From Saccharospirillum sp043196875 (GTDB lineage: Bacteria > Pseudomonadota > Gammaproteobacteria > Pseudomonadales > Natronospirillaceae): DNA of 64,000 nucleotides. The stretch is from NCBI RefSeq assembly GCF_043196875.1, contig NZ_JBEBMX010000004.1, positions 124,001 to 188,000 on the forward strand, written 5' to 3'. Positions 41,454 to 49,384 of this stretch are shown here, piece after piece (the first letter of the stretch is position 1; the number at the start of each line of letters is the position of its first letter). Made by a program: the position numbers and the translations under genes. Under the pieces are notes generated by a model, which ran no database searches, was not told the origin of the DNA, and was given only the letters and a program-made list of their open reading frames with translations.

Positions 41454-42319
41454 GCGATGCGGGCTCCAACCTCAACGGTCGACGACACCTCGCCTAAAGA
41501 GGACGGCACGCAGAGCAGGCGTTGCGAATGCGGATCGCGAATCACATGCGCATCCAGATCGAACACCGCCTTCAGGTTAGCGCTGTTAAAGATGGCTTCC
41601 GGCGTGCCGGACTGCTCAATGCGACCGCTGCGCAACATCACCAGCCGGTCGGCATAGGCGGCGGCAAGGTTCAGTTCGTGCAGTACGATCACCAAAGTAC
41701 GACCGGTGTCGTGGGCCAGCCGCACCAGCATATCCATCAAGTCGACCTGCACTTTCAGATCGAGAAAGGTGGTCGGTTCATCGAGCAGAATCAGATCGGT
41801 TTCCTGCGCCAGCACCATGGCAATCCAGCAACGTTGACGCTGACCGCCGGACAAACCATCGACCGGCCGGTCGGCAAACTCCATCACCTGCGCGGTTTCC
41901 ATGGCGCTGTTCACCGCCCGCTCGTCGTCACTCGACCACTGGCGCAGCAGGCTTTGGTGCGGAAAGCGACCCTGCCCGACCAGTTCACGCACGGTCAAAC
42001 CTTCCGGCGCGATCGGCCCCTGCGGCAACAGGCCGAGTTTCTTAGCCACTTCGCGCGTCTTGCTGCGATGAATGTCTTCACCATCCAAAATCACCTGCCC
42101 CGAACGCGGCGACAGAATACGCGCCAACGCTTTCAGCAGCGTCGACTTACCGCTGCCGTTGGGGCCAACCAGAATGGTCACTTCACCATCGGGCACTTCA
42201 AAATCGACACCATCGAGAATATTGGCATCGTCATAACCCACAGTCAGGGCTTCGCCATGCAAACGGCTGCCGGTGTTGTGAGAGTTGCGGGAAGAGTTAG
42301 CGGTGGAATTCGCAGTCAT
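41450..42319 (-). CDS. Iron-siderophore ABC transporter ATPase (FecE/FepC type)
   Basis: 289 residues from the ATG at 42319; a GTG two codons earlier is possible. Walker A GPNGSGKSTLLK, signature LSGGQRQRCWIAMVLAQ, Walker B LILLDEPTTFLD, switch His in VLHELNLAAAY. The first ~20 residues are a low-complexity Ser/Asn/Thr tail (MTANSTANSSRNSHN). It powers the two adjacent permeases and may also serve the ATPase-less locus at 18-21 kb. Confidence 0.93.
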   Translation of the reverse strand: MTANSTANSSRNSHNTGSRLHGEALTVGYDDANILDGVDFEVPDGEVTILVGPNGSGKSTLLKALARILSPRSGQVILDGEDIHRSKTREVAKKLGLLPQGPIAPEGLTVRELVGQGRFPHQSLLRQWSSDDERAVNSAMETAQVMEFADRPVDGLSGGQRQRCWIAMVLAQETDLILLDEPTTFLDLKVQVDLMDMLVRLAHDTGRTLVIVLHELNLAAAYADRLVMLRSGRIEQSGTPEAIFNSANLKAVFDLDAHVIRDPHSQRLLCVPSSLGEVSSTVEVGARIA

Positions 42320-42416
42320 GGGCACTCTTGGAGGTCAGAGCAGAAGAATCTGTAGGAAGGGAATGGTATTGCGAATTGGTTGCATTTTCAAACTTGATGG
42401 TGGTGCGAGCGGGTAT

Positions 42417-42441
42417 GAAAAAGCCGGGCTGGGCCCGGCTT
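42417..42441 (-). terminator. Intrinsic terminator after the HmuY-like gene
   Basis: AAGCCGGGC (42421-42429) pairs with GCCCGGCTT (42433-42441); on the minus strand a T-run follows. It ends the receptor/HmuY operon. Confidence 0.75.
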
Positions 42442-42465
42442 GATGGTGATATATGAAGGTTAAAC

Positions 42466-43566
42466 TTACATCGTTACGCCGTAATAAATTGCAGCGCTTC
42501 CGTTACCAGACTCACCGCCGTTAAGGAGGAAAGTGCCGTCGCCAGTCAACTGCACATCCCAAACACTACCAGAGCAGCTGACCGTAGTGCCCGAATCGAA
42601 GTCAAAACAACTTGCTGGAAGTGGTGCCGTACCACCCGTTGTTGCTGTCCACGTCACAGCGGTATCGCTGAACGTTCCATCACTATTTCCTTGCACGAAG
42701 AAATCGACCTCGATGGACATCGTATGATTTGGCATAAAATCGTAGGTATATTTCTTAACACTCATTTTCGCAAAACTATCGCCTTCCGCAGAGCGAATAA
42801 TGTGTACATTGCCTGGATTGGCAACATTGGCATTTGGACTAGCCGCTCCATGCACAAGAGCTGTTCCTTCACGATTTATCGCCGCTTCAAATTCATCGCC
42901 CGTAAACGACAAATCATTGAGGTCGTAACTTGCCGCTAAAACGTCGTTAGCCTTGCCCGGTTTATCGCTTGAGTTTGCGTTGGTAAACACCGACACATTA
43001 GCGCTGCCATTACTGTTGTAGTACTGGCTTTGCGCGGCCGCTAGCGCCACCTGTCGGTCTTCACCGAGCGTTACGGAAGTTCTGCTGAAGGCGAGATCAA
43101 AGTCGCTCGTTGATACGCCTTCAGAAGTGCCGCTTTCATCAAAGACTAAGTACGCCGCGCCGGCGGATGCATCCAATTCAATCTCATTAATGGTGTGCGC
43201 TTCCAAGGGTTCCAGCTGTCGGTATCGAACAGTTACATGGCCACTGACATCCGAATCGTTGTAGTAGTTTGACATCTGAAACAGCGTAACAATGTCGCCA
43301 TCACTAGACGCAGCGCCCGCATTTTTCAAAACGAACACACGATAGTTCGGATAAATGCCATGACCGCCCTTCAGGTCATAGGCGTACCAAGGGTTTTTAA
43401 CCAAGGCATTGGTGAAACGATCCGTCGCAAAGGCACTGCCAAAAATGCTGTTACCGTCGGTGATGGGTATTTGTTGCGCCCCTTCTTCACCGTCCTCAGT
43501 CGGATTGCAGCCTGCCAATACCAAGACGGAAAACAGCACCGGCAATCCCAGTTTAGAAAATGTCAT
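42466..43566 (-). CDS. HmuY-family heme-binding lipoprotein
   Basis: 366 residues from the ATG at 43566. Lipobox VLAGC. The mature protein has the HmuY-like order: NPWYAYDLKGGHG, then FVLKNAGAASSDGD, MSNYYNDSDVSGHVTVRYRQ, and TSDFDLAFSRTSVTLGED. HmuY-type proteins are surface lipoproteins that take heme from host or environmental hemoproteins and pass it to a TonB receptor. It lies directly after such a receptor gene in the same operon. A C-terminal ~120-residue part goes beyond the classical HmuY domain. Heme ligands cannot be assigned by eye. Confidence 0.72.
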   Translation of the reverse strand: MTFSKLGLPVLFSVLVLAGCNPTEDGEEGAQQIPITDGNSIFGSAFATDRFTNALVKNPWYAYDLKGGHGIYPNYRVFVLKNAGAASSDGDIVTLFQMSNYYNDSDVSGHVTVRYRQLEPLEAHTINEIELDASAGAAYLVFDESGTSEGVSTSDFDLAFSRTSVTLGEDRQVALAAAQSQYYNSNGSANVSVFTNANSSDKPGKANDVLAASYDLNDLSFTGDEFEAAINREGTALVHGAASPNANVANPGNVHIIRSAEGDSFAKMSVKKYTYDFMPNHTMSIEVDFFVQGNSDGTFSDTAVTWTATTGGTAPLPASCFDFDSGTTVSCSGSVWDVQLTGDGTFLLNGGESGNGSAAIYYGVTM

Positions 43567-43601
43567 ATCTCCTCCCATTATTTTTAATGTTTTAAAAAAA
43601 G

Positions 43602-45557
43602 TTATTGCGGCGCATATCGCACAGCGACCAAATACTCACGCCCGGCAATGGGCAAAGGATCTTGACTGCGCGCCGTTTCCGACCAGACATCGGTCAGGTT
43701 GTCGACGCCAACGGTCAGCGTTATGGCGGGTGTTAATTCGGTTGCCAGAGAGACATCAATTAAGGTGTAAGGGTCGACCGGCTGACTCTCTTCGGCGGCA
43801 TAAAATTGCGGCCCGGTATGGGTGAGGCGGGTGTTGAGTCGATGCGGTTTTAGCGTGCTGAATTGCCATTGATGATTCAGGCCAAGGTGATACTCCGGGC
43901 GGCGCGCCAGGCGCTCGCCGGTTAGGCTGTCTTCGGCATACAGCCACTGAAATTCGGCTGATAAAGAGTGCGATTTCCAGCTGCCATCCAGACCTAAGTT
44001 AATGCCCCAGATATCGGCTTCTTCGACGTTGCTGTATTGGTAATCGGTGATGCCGCCGCTGCTGGATACTTCGCGGGTGCTGATTAAGTTCTTAACGTCG
44101 CGCACAAAGATTTCGACCGAGGCCGGGCCAGCCACCCATTCAGCCTGAGCGCTCAAAGATGTCTCAGGTTGCAAATCTGGATTACCGATCACGCGATAGC
44201 CATGCAGGCTGTGATCGAACAAATAGAAACGTTCTTTTAAATCCGGAACGCGATAACCCAGGCCGACGCTGGCGCGAATAAATTGCTGTTCGGATAAGTC
44301 CAATCGCGTTGCCAGGTTCGGCGCCCAATGCAGGCCGTAACTGTCTTCCCAATGGCCACGCAAACCGGTGACGATCTCGACCCGCTCACCGACGAACCAA
44401 TCGTCTTGGACATAAACCTCAACGCTTTGCTGGTCCGCCGGTTCAATTTCTTTGACATCCGCTTGGCCCAATTCTTCTTTGGTCTGCCCCAGATAAGCCG
44501 CACCGAGTCGAGCACCGACGACCTGATCGCGCGATGCCCAACTGAAAAACAATCGGCTGTCGATGGACGCATCCCAGCTTTCATAGGTGCGCGTCAGGTC
44601 GACCTCTTCGGTTGCCATCTTGTCTTGCTCGGAAACACCGCGACCTAAACCGCCGGCCAGAATAATTTCAGCCTTGTCGCTTTTGGCGTGGTATTGGCCG
44701 GTGAGGTGTTGTTCGAACACCGAGTTTTCGTTGGGGTTGCCGGTCACAGCGTGTTCACCGGGTTGCGATAAATCCCAGCCGCTCCAGCCAAAACCGAGGC
44801 TGTGATTCACATCACCGCGCAGGTCCCAGCGTTCGTCCAGCGACCAGGACAGACCGCTGGCGCTTTGGCCTTCCCAGGTATCGGGTGTGCGATCAAAACC
44901 GGTGTCATAAGACAGCGACGCAGTCGACGCCAATTGCCCACCGACGAAGGGCGTCACCACGCGACCATCGACATCGGTCCGGGTCGGGCCACGGTCGGTA
45001 CTGGCTTCGGCTTGACGGGTGCGAATGCCAACTTCATAGCCCGGATCTTCCGCTTGGCGGGTGATCAACTGCACCACCCCGCCCATGGCCGCGCTGCCGT
45101 ACAGCGAGGACGCATTGGCGGCAACAATTTCAATGCGTTCGACATTCGCCAACCGCACCTTGCGAGTGTCGATGTTCGAGCGATTAGCCTGGTTCAGCGG
45201 CACCCCATCGACCAGCACCAGGACATGTTTTTCACCCATACCATTCAGCATGATCGACGACCCGGTCTGCCCATGCGTCTGAATCAACTGAATGCCCGGC
45301 ACATCGCCCAGCAGATCTTCGAGCGTTGCGGCCTGGCTGCTTTCAATGGCGTCGCGGCTGATCACCTGCACCGGCACCGGGCTGTCTTCGATCAGGGTTT
45401 CGCTGAGCGTGCCGGTGACGACAACGGTGTCGAGCTCTGGCTTATCGGCGCTCTGGAGGCTTTGTTCAGCTTGAACGGCGCCCGTGGCGACCAGCAGTGC
45501 GGGCAAGATGGCGCACCGAAACGCACGCCCTGACGAGGGTTGGCTGACTCTCTTCAT
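43602..45557 (-). CDS. TonB-dependent heme/hemoprotein receptor (HmuR-like)
   Basis: 651 residues from the ATG at 45557, where the signal peptide begins (AILPALLVATGAVQA). TonB box region LDTVVVTGTLSE, then the plug domain DAIESSQAATLEDLLGDVPG and EIVAANASSLYGSAAMGGVV. A 22-strand barrel follows. VIGNPDLQPETSL resembles the NPNL element of heme receptors. It ends with AGREYLVAVRYAPQ, an aromatic-containing last strand. It is divergent from hemS-hmuTUV and upstream of the HmuY-like gene, which supports heme as substrate. Confidence 0.88.
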   Translation of the reverse strand: MKRVSQPSSGRAFRCAILPALLVATGAVQAEQSLQSADKPELDTVVVTGTLSETLIEDSPVPVQVISRDAIESSQAATLEDLLGDVPGIQLIQTHGQTGSSIMLNGMGEKHVLVLVDGVPLNQANRSNIDTRKVRLANVERIEIVAANASSLYGSAAMGGVVQLITRQAEDPGYEVGIRTRQAEASTDRGPTRTDVDGRVVTPFVGGQLASTASLSYDTGFDRTPDTWEGQSASGLSWSLDERWDLRGDVNHSLGFGWSGWDLSQPGEHAVTGNPNENSVFEQHLTGQYHAKSDKAEIILAGGLGRGVSEQDKMATEEVDLTRTYESWDASIDSRLFFSWASRDQVVGARLGAAYLGQTKEELGQADVKEIEPADQQSVEVYVQDDWFVGERVEIVTGLRGHWEDSYGLHWAPNLATRLDLSEQQFIRASVGLGYRVPDLKERFYLFDHSLHGYRVIGNPDLQPETSLSAQAEWVAGPASVEIFVRDVKNLISTREVSSSGGITDYQYSNVEEADIWGINLGLDGSWKSHSLSAEFQWLYAEDSLTGERLARRPEYHLGLNHQWQFSTLKPHRLNTRLTHTGPQFYAAEESQPVDPYTLIDVSLATELTPAITLTVGVDNLTDVWSETARSQDPLPIAGREYLVAVRYAPQ

Positions 45558-45562
45558 TTCTT

Positions 45563-45596
45563 TTGATAACCATTTGTAAATGCAAATACTTATCAA
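45563..45596 (-). promoter_or_regulatory. Candidate Fur site before the heme receptor gene
   Basis: TTGATAACCATTTGTAAATG and, further right, TTATCAA give outer inverted arms (TTGATAA/TTATCAA) and GATAAT-like hexamers between them. It abuts the receptor start at 45557. Confidence 0.55.
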
Positions 45597-45633
45597 TTAC
45601 GATATAGAAACAACCACGCTCTCGTCAACAGAG

Positions 45634-45651
45634 TTGAGAATCATTCTTAAA
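45634..45651 (+). promoter_or_regulatory. Fur box before hemS
   Basis: TTGAGAATCATTCTTAAA, close to the Fur form TGAGAATCATTCTCA. It lies 26 bases before the hemS start. Confidence 0.75.
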
Positions 45652-45676
45652 AACAGACAACCCTTAGAGGCACACC

Positions 45677-46699
45677 ATGATTCACGCTGAACTGGCTCAG
45701 GCCTGGGCCAAGCTCAAGGCTGATACCCCCAAACTGCGCATTCGCAACGCTGCCGATCAACTAAACGTCAGCGAACTGGATTTGCTGTTGACCCGTCTGG
45801 GCGACGGCGTGACCTGGCTCTCGGTCAGCGGTCACCAACTGGCCGGCAACCTGCCCAAGCTGGGCACGGTGATGGCGCTGGTGCGTAACGATAACGCCGT
45901 GCACGAAACCACGGGCGCCTTTGGCGAACTCAAAGGCGGCGAGCAGACCGGGCTGTTTCTCGGCGCTCAGGACCAGCGGTTGTTCTTCTCCAAATGGGCC
46001 TTTGTGGTGGCGGTGGAAGAAGATGAACGCCACAGCTTGCAGGTGTTCGATGCCACGGGCACGGCGGTGATCAAGATCTACCGCAAAGACGCGACCGATG
46101 CGGACGCCTGGAATGCGCTGGTGGCCGCATACAGCGCCGAGCTAACTCAGGCCCCAGCGTTGGAAAAAGCGGCAAAGCTGGTGCGTCGCGCCGTAAAAAA
46201 CGTCGATCAATTCCGCAGCGAATGGAACGCCATTACCGATGTGCATCAATTCCACGGTTTGCTGAAACGCCATGAAACGGACCGCTTGAGCGCACTCGAA
46301 GCGGCCGGTTCGGAACTGGCCGAGCGCGTCGATGTCAGCGCTTGCGAAGCCGCCATCACCGCCTGCCGCGACCGCGCCATCCCGCTGATGACCTTCGTCA
46401 GCAACGCCGGCGCCGTGCAGATTCACACCAAAGTGCCGCAAAAACTGCTGCGCACCGGCCCCTGGTTCAACATTCTCGATCCGGGTTTCAACCTGCATCT
46501 GAGCACCGAGGCGATCGACTCCGCCTGGGTAATCCGCCGTCCGACCAGCGATGGTCAGGTGACGTCCCTGGAAGCTTTCGATGCCCAGGGCAATTCCATC
46601 GTGCAGTTCTTTGGCGAACGCCACGAGGGAAATGCTGAACGCGCCGACTGGCGGGCGCTGATGGATGAGTTGACTGCTGCCGAGGAGGTGCCGGCATGA
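45677..46699 (+). CDS. hemS: Hemin-degrading factor / cytoplasmic heme chaperone (HemS/PhuS/HmuS family)
   Basis: 340 residues, made of two similar halves as in HemS. First half: VMALVRNDNAVHETTGAFGE and FFSKWAFVVAVEE. Second half: SNAGAVQIHTKVPQKLLRTG and NLHLSTEAIDSAWVIRRPT. The His in AVQIHT corresponds to the heme-contact region of the family. These proteins bind imported heme in the cytoplasm and pass it to, or take part in, heme breakdown. First gene of a Fur-boxed operon; its stop overlaps the start of hmuT. Confidence 0.9.
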   Translation: MIHAELAQAWAKLKADTPKLRIRNAADQLNVSELDLLLTRLGDGVTWLSVSGHQLAGNLPKLGTVMALVRNDNAVHETTGAFGELKGGEQTGLFLGAQDQRLFFSKWAFVVAVEEDERHSLQVFDATGTAVIKIYRKDATDADAWNALVAAYSAELTQAPALEKAAKLVRRAVKNVDQFRSEWNAITDVHQFHGLLKRHETDRLSALEAAGSELAERVDVSACEAAITACRDRAIPLMTFVSNAGAVQIHTKVPQKLLRTGPWFNILDPGFNLHLSTEAIDSAWVIRRPTSDGQVTSLEAFDAQGNSIVQFFGERHEGNAERADWRALMDELTAAEEVPA

Positions 46700-47520
46700 G
46701 GCTGAAGTCCGCTTTGCTCGCGCTGACCACTCTGGCAATGGCCGGTCTGGTTCAGGCCGAACGATTGGTCACCATCGACGGCTCCATCACCGAAATCGTT
46801 TATGCGCTCAGCGCCGAAGACCGGCTGGTCGGCGTCGACACCACTTCGATTTATCCGCAAGCGGCCACCGAACTGCCCGACGTCGGTTATATGCGCACGC
46901 TGTCGGCCGAAGGCATTTTGTCGCTGGCACCGGAGCGCATCATCACCACCGAAGATGCCGGCCCGGCCGATGCGCTGGAGCAATTGCAGAACGCCGGTGT
47001 GCAGATCGACATTCTCGACAACGAACCCAGTCTCGACGGCCTGAAAACTAAAATTCAGGCCACCGCCGATGCGCTCGGTCTGAGTGACGCCGGCGTTCAA
47101 CTGGCCGCCGAAGTCGACGAAGAAGTGAGAGCAGCGCAACAGGCGTTGCAGCAAAACGTCGGCGAATTGAAGGTGATGTTTGTGATGGACGGCGGCTCGC
47201 GTGGCTTTCAGGTGGCCGGCACCGGCACGCTCGCCAACGGCGCTTTGCAAGTCGCCGGTTTCAACAACGCCTTTGGCGATATTCAGGGCTACAAGCCGCT
47301 GACGCCAGAAGCCGCCATCGAGGCCAACCCAGACGCCATTCTGGTGTTTCACAGCCAGGACGATTTGGCGACGCTGGCCGCGAACCCGGCCTTGCGCCTG
47401 ACCGCTGCAGCGGAAAACGGCCACATCTACAGCGTCGATGATATCGACCTACTGGCCTTCGGCCCGCGTCTGGGCTGGTCGCTGCAACAACTGGCGGAGC
47501 GCATGGCCGAGTCTTTATGA
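46696..47520 (+). CDS. hmuT: Periplasmic heme-binding protein of heme ABC importer
   Basis: 274 residues. Signal peptide LLALTTLAMAGLVQA, mature ERLVTIDGSITEIVYALSAE, the classical HmuT opening. VDTTSIYPQAATELPDVGYM includes the Tyr region used for heme binding in the family (GYMRTLSAEGILSLAP). It overlaps hemS by four bases and hmuU by four bases (ATGA). Confidence 0.93.
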   Translation: MRLKSALLALTTLAMAGLVQAERLVTIDGSITEIVYALSAEDRLVGVDTTSIYPQAATELPDVGYMRTLSAEGILSLAPERIITTEDAGPADALEQLQNAGVQIDILDNEPSLDGLKTKIQATADALGLSDAGVQLAAEVDEEVRAAQQALQQNVGELKVMFVMDGGSRGFQVAGTGTLANGALQVAGFNNAFGDIQGYKPLTPEAAIEANPDAILVFHSQDDLATLAANPALRLTAAAENGHIYSVDDIDLLAFGPRLGWSLQQLAERMAESL

Positions 47521-48563
47521 ACACCACGCCGTTTTCGTTGGCCATGACGGCTCTGCTGGCGCTGGCCGTGGTCATGGCGCTGGCGATTGGCGCGGTGCCG
47601 GTATCGCTTGATCAGCTCGGTTTGTGGTCGCTGCGCTGGTGGCCGGGTAACGCCATCGAATTGCCGCGCCATGTGGAGATTGTGCTCAGCGATATCCGCG
47701 CGCCGCGCTTGCTGATGGGCATGTTGATCGGTGCGTCTCTGGCCATGGCCGGCGCGGCGATTCAGGGTTTGTTTCGCAATCCGCTGGCCGATCCGGGTTT
47801 GATCGGTGTGTCCAGCGGCGCGGCCTTGGCGGCACTGGCGGTGATCGTGCTCGGCAATACGCTGCTCGCCGGCTGGATGGCGACCTTGGGTTTTCTGGCG
47901 CTGCCGCTGGCGGCGTTCGGCGGCGCGTTAGCAGTCACCTGGATCATCTACTGGATCGCCAAGCGCACGCCCGGCGGCGGCCAGATCACTACCCTGATCC
48001 TGGCCGGCGTTGCCATCACCGCTTTCGCCGGGGCGGTGTCCGGCATTCTGACCTTTCTCGCCAACGACGCGGCGCTGCGCTCTTTCACCTTCTGGAGCAT
48101 GGGTTCGCTGGCCTCGGTCACCTGGCGTGATCTGGCGGTTTCGGCACCTTGGATAGTGGTATCGCTGATCGCCTTTCCGTTGCTGGCACCGGCATTGAAC
48201 GTGCTGCTGATGGGCGAAGCTGTGTGCGAACACCTGGGCATCGATCCGCATCGCATTCGCCGTCTGGTGTTTATTTTTACTGCCCTGGCCGTGGGCGCTG
48301 GCGTCTCTGTCGCCGGCATGATCGGCTTTGTCGGTTTGGTGGTGCCGCATCTGGTGCGGCTCTCCATCGGGCCCGACCACCGGGCTTTGATTCCCCTGTC
48401 CGGTATCGTCGGCGCCGCCCTGCTCGTCTGGGCCGACATCCTGGCCCGCATCGTGGTAGCGCCGGCGGAGTTGCCCATTGGCATCATCACCTCGCTGATC
48501 GGCGGGCCTTTTTTCCTCTATTTATTGCTGCGGCAAAACGACAGGACGCTGAACCATGATTAA
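47517..48563 (+). CDS. hmuU: Heme ABC transporter permease
   Basis: 348 residues, FecCD fold. RAPRLLMGMLIGASLAMAGA, IQGLFRNPLADPGLIGVSSG, and AGMIGFVGLVVPHLVRLSIG as the coupling loop. HmuU works as a homodimer with HmuV. It overlaps hmuV by eight bases. Confidence 0.94.
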   Translation: MNTTPFSLAMTALLALAVVMALAIGAVPVSLDQLGLWSLRWWPGNAIELPRHVEIVLSDIRAPRLLMGMLIGASLAMAGAAIQGLFRNPLADPGLIGVSSGAALAALAVIVLGNTLLAGWMATLGFLALPLAAFGGALAVTWIIYWIAKRTPGGGQITTLILAGVAITAFAGAVSGILTFLANDAALRSFTFWSMGSLASVTWRDLAVSAPWIVVSLIAFPLLAPALNVLLMGEAVCEHLGIDPHRIRRLVFIFTALAVGAGVSVAGMIGFVGLVVPHLVRLSIGPDHRALIPLSGIVGAALLVWADILARIVVAPAELPIGIITSLIGGPFFLYLLLRQNDRTLNHD

Positions 48564-49365
48564 CGCCCGCAATCTTTATTGGCGAGCCGGCCAACGCGCG
48601 CTGGTCGAGGGCATCGACCTGCAACTAAAGCCCGGCGAACTGGTCGCCGTGCTCGGTGCCAACGGTGCCGGCAAGTCATCGCTGTTGAAAATTCTCAGCG
48701 GCCAATGGCCGATGCAGGACGGCGAAGTCGAACTGAACGGACGTTCGTTGAGCCGTTTTTCGCGCGCCGACTTAGCCAAAGTTCGCGCCGTCATGCCGCA
48801 ATCGAGTCCGCTGCATTTTCCGTTTCAGGTCTGGGAAGTGGTGGCACTCGGGCGCACGCCTTACGGTCGTAAACGCAAAGCAGTGGAGAAAAAACTGGCG
48901 CTGGAACGGCTGCGTTTAACCGGCACCGATCATCTTGCCGAGCGTTTATTTCCAACGCTCTCCGGTGGCGAAATGCAGCGCGTGCAATTGGCGCGGGTGC
49001 TGCACCAGTTGTTGTCGTCCACGGCGGAAAATCGCTATTTATTTTTGGACGAATGCACGGCGAGTTTAGACCCGGCGCATCAGCATCAGGTGTTTCAATT
49101 AGTGCGGCAATTAACGACGCAAAATATCGGTGTGTTCGCCATCGTGCACGACATTAATTTAGCGGCGCAGTACGCCGACAAGGTGTTGTTAATGAAAACG
49201 GGCCGAGCATTGGCGCTCGGCCCCGTTAAGGAAAGTTTGACCTCAGCTCGCATCGCCGAGGCTTTTGCGCTGCGCACTCATTGCCTGGCGCATCCGGAAG
49301 CGGATTGGCCATTGTTGGTGGCGCAGCGCGAACCGGTCGAACGATTACCCGGCGGCGTTCACTGA
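48556..49365 (+). CDS. hmuV: Heme ABC transporter ATPase
   Basis: 269 residues. Walker A GANGAGKSSLLK, Q-loop MPQSSPLHFPFQVWEVVALG (the FPF element is typical of HmuV), signature LSGGEMQRVQLARVL, switch IVHDINLAAQYAD. Walker B reads YLFLDECTASLD, with Cys where most ATPases have Pro (DEPT); the catalytic Glu is kept. Last gene of the hem operon. Confidence 0.93.
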   Translation: MINARNLYWRAGQRALVEGIDLQLKPGELVAVLGANGAGKSSLLKILSGQWPMQDGEVELNGRSLSRFSRADLAKVRAVMPQSSPLHFPFQVWEVVALGRTPYGRKRKAVEKKLALERLRLTGTDHLAERLFPTLSGGEMQRVQLARVLHQLLSSTAENRYLFLDECTASLDPAHQHQVFQLVRQLTTQNIGVFAIVHDINLAAQYADKVLLMKTGRALALGPVKESLTSARIAEAFALRTHCLAHPEADWPLLVAQREPVERLPGGVH

Positions 49366-49384
49366 CGCCCCCGGTGTTTTTCGT

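Noticed and set aside
42320..42416. Fur box before the ATPase gene at 42319
   Set aside because: Only scattered GATAAT-like letters (AATGGTATTGCGAATTGG) with no symmetric match; not strong enough to list.
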